From the NCBI GenBank assembly GCA_938091085.1, contig CALKOC010000015.1, forward strand, positions 1-60,173: a stretch of DNA of 60,173 bases. The letters are read 5' to 3'. Shown piece after piece: positions 17,347 to 26,723 of this stretch. Position 1 is the first letter of the stretch; each line of letters opens with the position of its first letter. The notes below the pieces were generated by a model. That model searched no databases. It was not told where the DNA came from and saw only the letters and a program-made list of their open reading frames with translations. The stretch is from an uncultured Alphaproteobacteria bacterium. Its GTDB lineage: Bacteria > Pseudomonadota > Alphaproteobacteria > RS24. Both the position numbers and the translations under genes were made by a program.

Positions 17347-18117
17347 ATGTCTGAAGATAATTTGAACCCCTCAAAAAATAAGGAAGATTTTAAGCAAAAT
17401 TTTTCTGACAATATCTGGATAGCTATTCAGGCACTTTTAATCGCTATATTGTTCCGGTCACTTTTGTTTCAGCCTTTTAGCATCCCCTCTGGGTCGATGT
17501 TGCCGACGCTTTTGATTGGCGATTACTTATTTGTCTCGAAATATAGCTATGGCTATTCCAGACATAGTATGCCCTTTTCACCCCCACTATTTTCTGACCG
17601 TATAATGGGTAAAGACGTGACGCGGGGGGATGTCATTGTTTTTAAACTTCCCCGAGATAACCGTACTGATTACATTAAGCGAGTTGTCGGCCTACCTGGG
17701 GATGCAGTGCAAGTGCAGAATGGGCAACTTTATTTGAACGGCAGCGCTGTGGGGCGCGAAAAGATTGAAGATTTTGTGTCTCCCCAAGCTAATGGGGAAG
17801 ATTTGCAGATTACGCAATATGTTGAAACGCTTCCCAATGGTGTTAGTTACCGGACGCTTGATTTGGTGGAGAATGGTCGTGGGGATAACACGGAAATATT
17901 TAATATTCCGCAGGGCTATTATTTTGTGATGGGCGATAATCGGGACAATTCTATGGATAGCCGCTTTTCGCGTGCTGTCGGCTTTGTACCATATGAAAAT
18001 ATTGTCGGTCGTGCTGAGGTCAAGTTTTTCTCAGTCAATGATCAAGGAGTCTTTTGGAAGGTCTGGGAATGGCCCGTCAATATCAGATGGACTCGTATTT
18101 TTGAGGCCGTTGAGTGA
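17347..18117 (+). CDS. lepB: Signal peptidase I
   Basis: Membrane serine protease that removes signal peptides from exported proteins. I start at the ATG at 17347, placed 9 bases after GGGA, giving 256 residues; the ATG at 17341 and a TTG at 17332 are less likely. One N-terminal membrane segment (about 22-42) leads into IPSGSMLPTL with the nucleophile Ser50. The general base Lys111 is in DYIKRVVGLPGD. The later box GDNRDNSMDSR is present. The stop overlaps the GTG start of rnc. Confidence 0.95.
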   Translation: MSEDNLNPSKNKEDFKQNFSDNIWIAIQALLIAILFRSLLFQPFSIPSGSMLPTLLIGDYLFVSKYSYGYSRHSMPFSPPLFSDRIMGKDVTRGDVIVFKLPRDNRTDYIKRVVGLPGDAVQVQNGQLYLNGSAVGREKIEDFVSPQANGEDLQITQYVETLPNGVSYRTLDLVENGRGDNTEIFNIPQGYYFVMGDNRDNSMDSRFSRAVGFVPYENIVGRAEVKFFSVNDQGVFWKVWEWPVNIRWTRIFEAVE

Positions 18118-18812
18118 CATCTGAAAACGTCGGACATAATAAAGCCAAAGACGCGCTCACCAAAAGACTCGCGCATAATTTTCATAATCCAACTCTTCTT
18201 GATGAAGCCTTGCATCATTCCAGCATGCTCGGTCGTAATAATGAACGCCTTGAGTTTTTGGGTGATAGGGTGTTGGGGTTAGTGATTTCTGAAACTTTGA
18301 TGAATAAATACCCTCAAGCGGATGAGGGTGAGTTAGCAAAAAGATTAAGTGCTCTTGTTAGTCGTGAAAGCTGTTCTGAAGTTGCACAGAAATTCAATAT
18401 GGCCGCGCCTCTTATTCACGATCAGCAAAATGATAATATTATGCTGAGCGACAATGTGATGGCGAATTTGTGCGAGGCGATAATCGCAGCACTTTATTTA
18501 GACGGCGGGCTTAAAGTCGCTTCCCAATTTATAAATGAAGCATGGGCGCCTATTCTTGAGACGATGACAGATGTGCCGGCAAATCCTAAATCTGATTTGC
18601 AAGAATATACCATCCGTGAAGGGTTGGGCTTGCCGTGTTATAAGTTGATTGATACGGCAGGACCAGACCATGCGCCGGTTATCACAGTTGAAGTTAGCCT
18701 TGATAATGGTTCACGGGTATCTGCCAATGCAGGGTCAAAAAAGAAAGCCGAAATTGAAGCGGCGAGAAACCTTTTAGAGAAATTAATGGCAGGCTTTAGG
18801 GAGACATCATGA
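18114..18812 (+). CDS. rnc: Ribonuclease III
   Basis: Cleaves double-stranded RNA in rRNA and mRNA processing. In the 232 residues, the family signature NERLEFLGDRVLGLVISE is at about 42-59 with the catalytic acidic residues, and NLCEAIIAALYLDGG carries the second acidic pair. A double-stranded RNA-binding domain ends the protein (about 158-226, with SKKKAEIEAARNLLEKL). The start is a GTG overlapping the lepB stop by 4 bases. Its own stop overlaps the era ATG (ATGA). Confidence 0.95.
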   Translation: MTSENVGHNKAKDALTKRLAHNFHNPTLLDEALHHSSMLGRNNERLEFLGDRVLGLVISETLMNKYPQADEGELAKRLSALVSRESCSEVAQKFNMAAPLIHDQQNDNIMLSDNVMANLCEAIIAALYLDGGLKVASQFINEAWAPILETMTDVPANPKSDLQEYTIREGLGLPCYKLIDTAGPDHAPVITVEVSLDNGSRVSANAGSKKKAEIEAARNLLEKLMAGFRETS

Positions 18813-19726
18813 CGGAAAAACGTTTCGGGTTTATCGCTGTGATTGGCCCTCCCAATGCCGGCAAGTCAACATTGTCAAACGCCTTAGTTGGTCAGAAAGT
18901 GGCCATAGTTACCCATAAAGCTCAGACTACGCGGGCGCGGTTGCGCGCAGTTGTAATGCATGAACAGTCGCAAGTTGTTCTGGTTGATACGCCTGGAATA
19001 TTTTCTGGTGTTAAGAAGCTTGATAAAGCCATGGTTCAAGAAGCATGGAGCGGCGCTGAAGAGGCGGATGCGGTTCTCGTCGTGCTTGATGCCAGCCGGA
19101 CTCTGCCGGCTGAAACCGAGCTTGTGCTGGCGGGTGTTAAGGGGACATCCAAACCGGTCATTTTGGTTTTGAACAAGGTTGATGCGGTGAAGCGTGAAAA
19201 GCTTTTAGAGCTTACCCAACAACTTAATGAGGCCGCAGATTTTACCGATACGTTCATGGTTTCTGCTCTAAAAGGGACAGGTCTTGACGAGTTGAAAAAC
19301 TATCTCGCTAATCTGGTACCCGAGGGGCCTTGGCATTATCCTGAGGATATGGCTGCCGATGTGCCATCTTTATTGCTAGCGGCTGAGGTAACACGCGAGA
19401 AATTATTTTTGAGAATGCATCAAGAACTTCCCTATGCCCTGACTGTTGAAACTGAAAGTTGGAAGCGGCAAAAAGATGGCAGTGTAAGGCTTGAGCAGGT
19501 GATTTTTGTCCGCCGAGACAGTCAGAAAGCGATTGTTCTGGGTAAGCGGGGTCAATCCATTCGTGAAATCGGATCTCAGGCGCGTGTTGAAATGGAAGAG
19601 GTGTTTGGTCACAAGGTTCATTTATTTCTGTTTGTGAAAGTACGTGACAATTGGATAGACGATCCTGAGCGCTACAGAATGATGGGCATAGATTATGCCG
19701 GAGCCATCAATGCAATGGAACGCTGA
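18809..19726 (+). CDS. era: GTPase Era
   Basis: Essential GTPase that binds 16S rRNA during small-subunit maturation. In the 305 residues, the P-loop GPPNAGKST is at 13-21, TTRARLRAV is in switch I, DTPG lies near 59-62 and NKVD near 117-120. A C-terminal KH domain covers about 205-290, with KRGQSIREIGSQAR. It is translationally coupled to rnc (ATGA overlap) and overlaps the start of recO. Confidence 0.96.
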   Translation: MTEKRFGFIAVIGPPNAGKSTLSNALVGQKVAIVTHKAQTTRARLRAVVMHEQSQVVLVDTPGIFSGVKKLDKAMVQEAWSGAEEADAVLVVLDASRTLPAETELVLAGVKGTSKPVILVLNKVDAVKREKLLELTQQLNEAADFTDTFMVSALKGTGLDELKNYLANLVPEGPWHYPEDMAADVPSLLLAAEVTREKLFLRMHQELPYALTVETESWKRQKDGSVRLEQVIFVRRDSQKAIVLGKRGQSIREIGSQARVEMEEVFGHKVHLFLFVKVRDNWIDDPERYRMMGIDYAGAINAMER

Positions 19727-20438
19727 GGGAGTCGTTCTGTCATCTCGCCGTCACGGCGAAACCTCGGTTATTATCGAGGTGTTTACGAAAGAATTTGGTC
19801 GGTGTGCGGGGCTTGTGCGAGGTGGCACAGGTAGGCGGTTGCGTCCAGTTCTTCAGCCTGGCAATAGTGTGCAAGCGGAATGGAAAGCTCGGCTTTCTGA
19901 GCATCTAGGCGTTTTTACTGTCGAAGCAACCACAGCCCGTGTAGCTGGTGCAATGGCGCACCCCGAAACTCTTGCGGCTCTCACATCTATTTGCGCTTTG
20001 TTGCGTTTTTTGCCGGAACGTAACGGTTATCCGCGTTTATATGATACGACTTGCACCTTACTTGATAATCTTGAGGATGAAGATGTCTGGTTACCCTTGC
20101 TGGTAAGGTTTGAACTTGCCTTATTGGAAGAGACCGGCTTTGGGCTGGATTTGGAAAGCTGCGCCGCGAACGGTTCAAACCTTAATTTGACGCATATATC
20201 CCCTCGTTCAGGGCGTGCTGTATCTGCAGAAGCTGCAGAACCTTATCTGGATAAACTATTTCCCATGCCGCAATTCTTTCGGGATCCGACTGCTGCTGTC
20301 AGCCTAGAGGATGTCAGAAACGGGCTGACAATAACTGGACATTTTTTAACCGTGCGTCTCTTACATCAGCTTGAACAAAATATGCCCGAAAGTAGGGCGC
20401 GATTGATTAATATGCTAGATGATTTAGCGGATTTCTGA
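19710..20438 (+). CDS. recO: DNA repair protein RecO
   Basis: Loads RecA on gapped DNA with RecF and RecR. I take the ATG at 19710, which has GGAG 7 bases upstream and gives MQWNAEGVVLSSRRHGET, the usual N-terminus; an ATG 15 bases earlier adds five residues. At 242 residues the length is normal. The OB-fold N-terminus includes EFGRCAGLVRGG, and the helical zinc-type domain follows. The first 17 bases lie inside the end of era. Confidence 0.93.
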   Translation: MQWNAEGVVLSSRRHGETSVIIEVFTKEFGRCAGLVRGGTGRRLRPVLQPGNSVQAEWKARLSEHLGVFTVEATTARVAGAMAHPETLAALTSICALLRFLPERNGYPRLYDTTCTLLDNLEDEDVWLPLLVRFELALLEETGFGLDLESCAANGSNLNLTHISPRSGRAVSAEAAEPYLDKLFPMPQFFRDPTAAVSLEDVRNGLTITGHFLTVRLLHQLEQNMPESRARLINMLDDLADF

Positions 20439-20473
20439 GATGAGAGGCGAGCGAATCTTGTTATAGGAAAAGC

Positions 20474-22726
20474 ATGACAAAACTCGATACGCCTGACCAG
20501 AATCCGTTGCAATCTGTCAAGCTGCAAGAGGCTTTGGAAAGCCGCTATCTTGCCTATGCTCTATCGACCATTACTAATAGAGCCTTACCGGATGCGCGTG
20601 ACGGTCTGAAACCTGTTCACAGGCGACTTTTATTTGCTATGCGACAGCTCAAGCTTGATCCTGCATCAGGATTTAAAAAATGTGCTCGGGTGGTCGGTGA
20701 TGTTATTGGTCGTTATCACCCCCATGGCGATCAGGCAGTTTATGATGCGCTTGTGCGGCAAGCGCAGGATTTTGCGGTACGTTATCCGCTAGTCGACGGA
20801 CAGGGTAATTTCGGTAATATCGACGGCGATAGTGCTGCGGCGATGCGGTATACGGAAGCGCGGATGACTGAAATTGCCGAACTTCTATTGCAAGACCTTA
20901 ATAATGACACAGTAGATTTTCGTGACACCTATGATGGTGAGGAGGAAGAGCCAATTGTTCTGCCTGCCGCCTTCCCGAATTTGCTGGCTAATGGCTCATC
21001 AGGTATCGCGGTGGGCATGGCGACGAATATCCCGCCGCATAATATCGTGGAATTATGCGACGCTGCTTTGCATTTGGTGAAAGCCAGAAATGCGCGCATC
21101 GACACTTTAATGGAAAGTGTTAAAGGGCCTGACTTTCCCACCGGTGGTATCATTGTTGAGCCCCCGGAAAACCTAAAAGAAATTTATGCTACAGGGCGCG
21201 GTTCAGTCAGACTACAAGCGCGTTATGAAGTTGAAGATCTCGGGCGGGGTATGTGGCAGATTGTTGTCACTGAAATTCCATATCAGGTGCAAAAAGCAAG
21301 ACTAATAGAAAAAATTGCGGAACAAATCCAAGATAGAAGCCTCACCTTACTTGACGATATTCGCGATGAAAGCGCAGAGGATATCCGGCTGGTGCTTGTC
21401 CCACGTTCTAAAAACATTGATTCCGCCCAACTAATGGGTGTGTTGTTCAAACAAAGTGATTTGGAAATTCGCTTTGCTATGAATTTGAATGTGTTGAATG
21501 CAAAGGGTGTACCGGTTGTTATGGGCCTTCGCGACTTGCTTCTGGAATGGCTCGATCACAGAAAAGAAGTTTTGATGCGAAAAAGCCGTTATCGTCTCGA
21601 TAAAATTGAAGCGCGGCTTGAGATTCTCGATGGTTATTTGATTGCCTACCTCAATCTTGATGAGGTTATCCGCATTATCCGTGAAGAAGATGAGCCAAAA
21701 GCTCAACTAATGAAAACTTTTAAACTGTCAGATGTGCAGGCTGAAGCGATTTTGAATATGCGTCTTCGGGCATTGCGCAAACTTGAAGAGCAAACCATTC
21801 GTACTGATCATAAAGAACTCGTTACTGAGCGCAAAGCACTCAAAGCCTTGTTGAAGTCAGATGATATGCAATGGAAGTCAATTGCGACTGACATTCGGGA
21901 ATTAAAGAAAAAATACGGGCCAAATACGGATTTAGGCAAGCGCCGGAGTACATTTGGTGAGGCTATGCCAGAGATGGATATTCTGCCGGAGACTCTTGTC
22001 GAAAAAGAACCGGTCACGATTATTCTGTCTCAAAAAGGCTGGATCAGATCGATGAAGGGGCATGCTGAGAACGGCAATGACGTTAAGTATAAAACTGGCG
22101 ACCAGGGAAAATTTGTCCTTCATGCTCAGACAACAGACAAGCTTGTGTTATTTGCCACCAATGGACGGGCTTATGTGCTGCAAGCAAATAAATTGCCAGG
22201 AGGACGAGGGAATGGTGAACCCTTGAGCCTGATGATTGATTTGGAAGCTGGTAATGAAGTTGTTGAGATATTCGTCTATGACGAAACACGCAAGCTTTTG
22301 GTGGCATCGCGATCAGGTAACGGGTTTGTGGTTGCAGAAAGTGAATTACTCAGCACCCGTCGAGCCGGTAAGCAAATTTTAAATGTCAGCGTTGCAGATG
22401 AAGCTATTTGTTGCGTGCCAGCAACTGGTGACAGTATTGCTGTCTTGGGAGAAAACAAAAAATTGCTTATCTTCTCGCTTGCTGATTTGCCTGAAATGGG
22501 CCGTGGCAAAGGTGTCAGGCTCCAAAAATATAGTGATGGCGGCCTAGCGGATGCGCGTAGCTTCACCGCCTCAGAAGGACTGGTTGTGTCTGATAGAGCT
22601 GGCCGTAGCCGTGTGTTTGAAGATTTGAATGATTGGCAAGGAACGCGCGCTCAAGCCGGACGTATCCGTCCGAAAGGGTTTCCATCAGATGGGTTGATGG
22701 GACCAGCCTTTAAAAACAGACTTTAA
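20474..22726 (+). CDS. parC: DNA topoisomerase IV subunit A
   Basis: Breaks and rejoins DNA to decatenate daughter chromosomes, together with ParE. In the 750 residues, the winged-helix region has [20 protein letters not shown] and [20 protein letters not shown] (the quinolone-resistance region). The catalytic Tyr is in [11 protein letters not shown] (about 122). The C-terminal domain carries degenerate beta-pinwheel repeats. The shorter tail and general sequence favour ParC over GyrA; the canonical GyrA box is not seen. parE is not nearby. The gene converges on the TRAP operon with a 5-base gap. Confidence 0.93.
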   Translation: MTKLDTPDQNPLQSVKLQEALESRYLAYALSTITNRALPDARDGLKPVHRRLLFAMRQLKLDPASGFKKCARVVGDVIGRYHPHGDQAVYDALVRQAQDFAVRYPLVDGQGNFGNIDGDSAAAMRYTEARMTEIAELLLQDLNNDTVDFRDTYDGEEEEPIVLPAAFPNLLANGSSGIAVGMATNIPPHNIVELCDAALHLVKARNARIDTLMESVKGPDFPTGGIIVEPPENLKEIYATGRGSVRLQARYEVEDLGRGMWQIVVTEIPYQVQKARLIEKIAEQIQDRSLTLLDDIRDESAEDIRLVLVPRSKNIDSAQLMGVLFKQSDLEIRFAMNLNVLNAKGVPVVMGLRDLLLEWLDHRKEVLMRKSRYRLDKIEARLEILDGYLIAYLNLDEVIRIIREEDEPKAQLMKTFKLSDVQAEAILNMRLRALRKLEEQTIRTDHKELVTERKALKALLKSDDMQWKSIATDIRELKKKYGPNTDLGKRRSTFGEAMPEMDILPETLVEKEPVTIILSQKGWIRSMKGHAENGNDVKYKTGDQGKFVLHAQTTDKLVLFATNGRAYVLQANKLPGGRGNGEPLSLMIDLEAGNEVVEIFVYDETRKLLVASRSGNGFVVAESELLSTRRAGKQILNVSVADEAICCVPATGDSIAVLGENKKLLIFSLADLPEMGRGKGVRLQKYSDGGLADARSFTASEGLVVSDRAGRSRVFEDLNDWQGTRAQAGRIRPKGFPSDGLMGPAFKNRL

Positions 22727-22731
22727 AATAA

Positions 22732-24288
22732 TTAATATTTGTCAAACAGCTTATCAGGTAGCCAGGTTGAAATTTCTGGATACATGACCAAAACAAACAG
22801 CATAAAAATTTGGATAATAACAAACGGAATAACACCACGATAAATTTGTGATGTTTTCAGACTATCTGGTGCAACCCCGCGAAGATAAAATAAAGCAAAA
22901 CCAAATGGAGGTGTCAGGAATGATGTCTGGAGATTAATAGCCATCATAACGCCTAACCAGACTGGGTCGAAGCCCATTACCAACAATACTGGAGCCACAA
23001 TTGGTACGACTACAAAAGTAATTTCGATGAAGTCGAGGAAAAAGCCAAGAAGAAACATAATGAGCATTACGCTAGCCAAAACAGCCATTTCTCCGCCTGG
23101 AAGATTAATGAGGAATTCGTGCACCATCTCATCACCCTCAAGTCCCCGAAATACAAGACTGAATAAAGCCGCGCCGATAAGAATGACAAAAACCATCGAA
23201 GTAACTCGCGTCGTCGTTTGCATCACTTCGCTCAAAATACCTTGCCGCCAACAATGCTGAAGGCTTGTGCCGAGCCCTAATATTATCAAGCCACAAAAGA
23301 TAAATGACACGCCAATAGCCATCATATTTGTGAAGGTGACGACATCTAACCCGGTTCTCAGGTCAAAATTTTGTGCCATTGCGAATAAAGCAAAAATCGC
23401 TAAAACAGCTAGTCGTACTCTTTTAGACCCATTTTTAATTTGTTCGCCCGCAAGTAAAATTGTGCCAATAGCTCCTACTGCAGCGGCTTCTGTTGGTGTC
23501 GCAACACCGACTAATATTGAACCCAGGACTGCGAAGATGAGAATTATAGGCGGCAGAAGGGATTTTAGAATTTGTCCCAGACTGACTGTTCCCCCCTCAT
23601 CCAACACAGGCGGAGAACTCTCTGGCTTAAAAATCGCCCAGAAGATTTGATAGAGGATATAAAGGCCGACCAGCATTAGTCCTGGAATAAGCGCACCGGC
23701 AAAAAGTTCACCCACTGAAACTGTTTCTGGTGCGAATATACCCATTTCGACTTGAGCTTTTTGATATGCATTGGCAACAACATCGCCAAGCAGGATAAGG
23801 ACAATGGAAGGGGGAATAATCTGACCAAGAGTGCCAGCAGCGCTTATAGTCCCAGCGGCAAGTTCGGGGTTATAGCCCCGCTTCAACATAGTTGGGAGGG
23901 ATAACAGCCCCATCGTCACCACAGTTGCGCCGACAATGCCCGTGGATGCCGCCAATAACGCCCCAACGATGACTACCGAAATACCAAGACCTCCGCGCAT
24001 TGTGCCAAACAGACGGCCCATATTTTCCAGTAATTCTTCTGCAATCTTAGAGCGTTCGAGCATAGTGCCCATGAATATAAACAGCGGTACAGCAATCAGA
24101 ACTTCGTTGGTCATCACACCGAAAATGCGCTGTGGCAAAGCAATTAAAAAGGCAAAGTCAAAATGACCTGTCACAAGGCCAAGTAAACCAAAAAGAAAAG
24201 AAACCCCACTTAATGTAAAGGCTACCGGATAACCGGTTAGCAACATTAAACAAGAGGCAGCAAACATACTGAGTGCCATTATTTCCAT
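22732..24288 (-). CDS. TRAP transporter large permease (DctM-type)
   Basis: Inner-membrane protein of 518 residues that moves substrate with a sodium gradient. The DctM hallmarks are seen in the first half: FIFMGTMLERSKIAEELL, GLGISVVIVGALLAASTGIVGA and GTLGQIIPPSIVLIL. It is longer than the common 430-residue form because of an inserted hydrophobic region near 280-345. That long form goes with the mannitol/chloroaromatic or 2-oxoacid class. It overlaps the small permease gene by 10 bases and is last in a three-gene operon. Confidence 0.92.
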   Translation of the reverse strand: MEIMALSMFAASCLMLLTGYPVAFTLSGVSFLFGLLGLVTGHFDFAFLIALPQRIFGVMTNEVLIAVPLFIFMGTMLERSKIAEELLENMGRLFGTMRGGLGISVVIVGALLAASTGIVGATVVTMGLLSLPTMLKRGYNPELAAGTISAAGTLGQIIPPSIVLILLGDVVANAYQKAQVEMGIFAPETVSVGELFAGALIPGLMLVGLYILYQIFWAIFKPESSPPVLDEGGTVSLGQILKSLLPPIILIFAVLGSILVGVATPTEAAAVGAIGTILLAGEQIKNGSKRVRLAVLAIFALFAMAQNFDLRTGLDVVTFTNMMAIGVSFIFCGLIILGLGTSLQHCWRQGILSEVMQTTTRVTSMVFVILIGAALFSLVFRGLEGDEMVHEFLINLPGGEMAVLASVMLIMFLLGFFLDFIEITFVVVPIVAPVLLVMGFDPVWLGVMMAINLQTSFLTPPFGFALFYLRGVAPDSLKTSQIYRGVIPFVIIQIFMLFVLVMYPEISTWLPDKLFDKY

Positions 24289-24815
24289 GCAGGGGCACCC
24301 CCATCGTCAGATACATTATTCAAAACAGTCCAGGCTTTAATTGACTGGGATATGCCTTGCAGACCAAGTAAAATTGCAAAAAGTGGAATAAAGCTTTTCA
24401 ATAAGTAGACGCCTTGTAACCCGCCCGGTTCACGTGAGCCTTCCATAATTTGCCATGATTGCCCGACATAATTCCACGAGGTGTAAAGTACCAGCCCACA
24501 AAAAGGCAGAAGGAACAAAATGCATCCAATTAACTCAATAGTGGCCTGCTTGCGCGGACTGAGGTTGTTATAGATGATGTCTACACGTACATGGTCGTTA
24601 GTAAGCAATGTGCCGCCTGCGGCAATCATGAAAAGTATGCCGTGCATATAAAGAATAATTTCTTGAAATTGAATGGAACCGGTTCCAAAAACATATCGCA
24701 TGACGACGACAAAAAACTGCACCAGCACCATGAATAAACATAACCATGATGCAAGAGATAAAATTTGCTTATTTAACCCATCAATGAAAGCAGATAGGTG
24801 GCGAAGGAAGCTCAT
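24279..24815 (-). CDS. TRAP transporter small permease (DctQ-type)
   Basis: Membrane protein of 178 residues with four predicted helices. It forms the transport unit with the large permease. The typical N-terminal helix (ASWLCLFMVLVQFFVVVMRY), the region ending FQEIILYMHGILFMIAAG, and NDHVRVDIIY are visible. It starts 2 bases after the stop of the binding-protein gene and overlaps the next gene, so all three proteins are made together. Confidence 0.9.
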   Translation of the reverse strand: MSFLRHLSAFIDGLNKQILSLASWLCLFMVLVQFFVVVMRYVFGTGSIQFQEIILYMHGILFMIAAGGTLLTNDHVRVDIIYNNLSPRKQATIELIGCILFLLPFCGLVLYTSWNYVGQSWQIMEGSREPGGLQGVYLLKSFIPLFAILLGLQGISQSIKAWTVLNNVSDDGGAPAWK

Positions 24816-24817
24816 GT

Positions 24818-25906
24818 TTATCCGTCTCTTCGCATCCGCATATAGCCTTCATCAGCATGAAGCGACCATTTGTTAAATAGCTCGCTATGCTCCTGAACGC
24901 TTTTATATATGCGTCCGGCAAGTTCGCTGGTTTGCGATAATTCACTTAAAACATCGGCAGAGATTTTTTTGACAGCATCCATGATTTCGGGAGAGAAGTT
25001 ATTAACTTCAACACCATGCTTGTTGATTAGCGTTTGGAAGGCCACGGCATTATTGTAGAAATATTGGGTTCTTACTCTTTGTGTTTCCGCCTGACAGGCA
25101 ACACGAATATATTCCTGATGAGCAGGTTTCAAGCTCTCCCATACATCAAGATTAATCCCGAGGGTAAGAGCGGCATTTGGCTCATGGAATCCAGGGGCGT
25201 AAAAATATTTGGCAATTTGATAAAAACCGAATGCTTGGTCATTCCAAGGGCCAATCCATTCAGTGGCATCAATCGCACCCGATTGCAGACTTTGGAAAAT
25301 TTCTCCACCTGATAAAACAACTGGTAAGGCACCAAGCCTCCGGATAACCTCACCCCCAAGGCCGGGCATGCGCATACGAAGACCTTTTAGGTCATCCAAT
25401 GTTTCAATTTTTTTAGTGAACCAGCCGCCCGACTGCGTGCCTGTATCGCCGCAAACAAAGGGCTTAACTTTGAAATTTGATGCCAGTTCGTCCCAAAAAG
25501 CCTGACCGCCGCCAAATTCAATCCAAGAATAAAATTCAGTTGCTGTCATGCCCATGGGCCATGTGGTGAAGAAATTATAAGCGGGGTCTTTACCTTGCCA
25601 GTAATAATCAGCCCCGTGATACAAATCCGCTGAACCAGTTGATACAGCGTCTAGGGCTTCAAATGCACCCACGAGTTCACCGGCTGCGAAAACCTTTATT
25701 TTCAGTTCCCCTTCAGACATTGCTTCCACGCGCTTGGCGACACTTTCTGCTGCCGTGCCGACACCAGGAAAGTTTTTCGGCCAAGTGGTCACCATTTTTA
25801 AGCGGCGTTTATTCTGTGCATAGGCTGGGGCAGCGCCAGAAGAGGCAATAAGACCTGCTGATCCTGCGCCTATAAGCAATTTGCGACGATTGACTTTTCC
25901 ACTCAT
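24818..25906 (-). CDS. TRAP transporter substrate-binding protein, TakP-like
   Basis: Periplasmic receptor of 362 residues. It has a twin-arginine-type leader (NRRKLLIGAG, then a hydrophobic stretch to AYAQ, cleavage near residue 30). The segments GLRMRMPGLGGEVIRRLGA and ATEWIGPWNDQAFGF match from memory the 2-oxoacid receptor TakP of Rhodobacter sphaeroides, where the Arg residues bind the carboxylate. A small 2-oxoacid or related organic acid is therefore the best guess. AAGGAG lies just before the ATG, and this is the first gene of the operon. Confidence 0.88.
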   Translation of the reverse strand: MSGKVNRRKLLIGAGSAGLIASSGAAPAYAQNKRRLKMVTTWPKNFPGVGTAAESVAKRVEAMSEGELKIKVFAAGELVGAFEALDAVSTGSADLYHGADYYWQGKDPAYNFFTTWPMGMTATEFYSWIEFGGGQAFWDELASNFKVKPFVCGDTGTQSGGWFTKKIETLDDLKGLRMRMPGLGGEVIRRLGALPVVLSGGEIFQSLQSGAIDATEWIGPWNDQAFGFYQIAKYFYAPGFHEPNAALTLGINLDVWESLKPAHQEYIRVACQAETQRVRTQYFYNNAVAFQTLINKHGVEVNNFSPEIMDAVKKISADVLSELSQTSELAGRIYKSVQEHSELFNKWSLHADEGYMRMRRDG

Positions 25907-25949
25907 AGTTTTCTCCTTTACGGATTAATACGGGTTTTTGTCACCCAGT

Positions 25950-26678
25950 TTAAAGAGTTGAGCCGATAAAAGGTCTCCAACCGTCTTTTGTCAACTGCTC
26001 AAGAGGTTGGAAACGTTCCTTATATAGCATTTTTCGGCAGCCGGAAATCCAGTAACCCAGATAAAGATAATCCAGTCCAGCCTCTTTTGTGCGTTGAATT
26101 TGGTCTAAAATCATGAAAGTTCCAAGGCTCCGGTTTTTCTGATCCGGCTCGTAGAAGGAATAGACCATAGAATAGCCATCCGACAGACGGTCCATAAGCA
26201 CACAGGCAATTAACTTCTCGTCTTCTTGATACTCGACGATATGACTGTCCACCGGTGTTTCTTCAATCATGGACATAAATTCAAGGCTGTTCATATTTGC
26301 CATACCGCCATCATTATGGCGTTCCTCAAGATATTTGCGTAGCAGGTCGAACTGTGTCCGACGTGACTCCGGCGCATGGCGTTCGGCGCTTAAATCTGCA
26401 TTGGTTTTTAAAACCCGTTTGAAAGATTTGGAGAAATCAAAATCATGAACCGAGACCCGCACGGAAATACAAGCATTACAGTCCTCGCATGCCGGACGAT
26501 ACGCAATGTTTTGACTGCGTCTGAATCCGGCATGAGTAAGTGCGTCATTCAAATCTTCTGCCGCCAAACCGGAAAGATAGGTGAACATCTTTCTTTCAAC
26601 TTTGCCAGGCAGATAAGGGCATGGCGAGGGAGCTGTCAGGTAAAAAGTTGGTAATTTTGGCCCGCTTAAATCATTCAT
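25950..26678 (-). CDS. bpt: Aspartate/glutamate leucyltransferase (Bpt), N-end rule pathway
   Basis: Transfers leucine from Leu-tRNA to proteins with N-terminal Asp or Glu, marking them for ClpS/ClpAP degradation. In the 242 residues, CPYLPGKVERKMF near the N-terminus, the Cys-rich YRPACEDCNACISVRV (about 57-72), SMVYSFYEPDQKNRSLGTF, and YLYLGYWISGCRKMLYK are diagnostic of the Ate/Bpt family. Bpt rather than eukaryotic Ate is chosen because this is the standard bacterial form. It stands alone. Confidence 0.9.
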   Translation of the reverse strand: MNDLSGPKLPTFYLTAPSPCPYLPGKVERKMFTYLSGLAAEDLNDALTHAGFRRSQNIAYRPACEDCNACISVRVSVHDFDFSKSFKRVLKTNADLSAERHAPESRRTQFDLLRKYLEERHNDGGMANMNSLEFMSMIEETPVDSHIVEYQEDEKLIACVLMDRLSDGYSMVYSFYEPDQKNRSLGTFMILDQIQRTKEAGLDYLYLGYWISGCRKMLYKERFQPLEQLTKDGWRPFIGSTL

Positions 26679-26723
26679 CTCATAACATTCTTGTCACTGT
26701 AGCTTTTCATTATTTATCTAGTT

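Noticed and set aside
23267-23650. Plus-strand open frame of 127 codons inside the TRAP large permease gene
   Set aside because: It is antisense to a clear DctM gene and shows only mirror codon bias.
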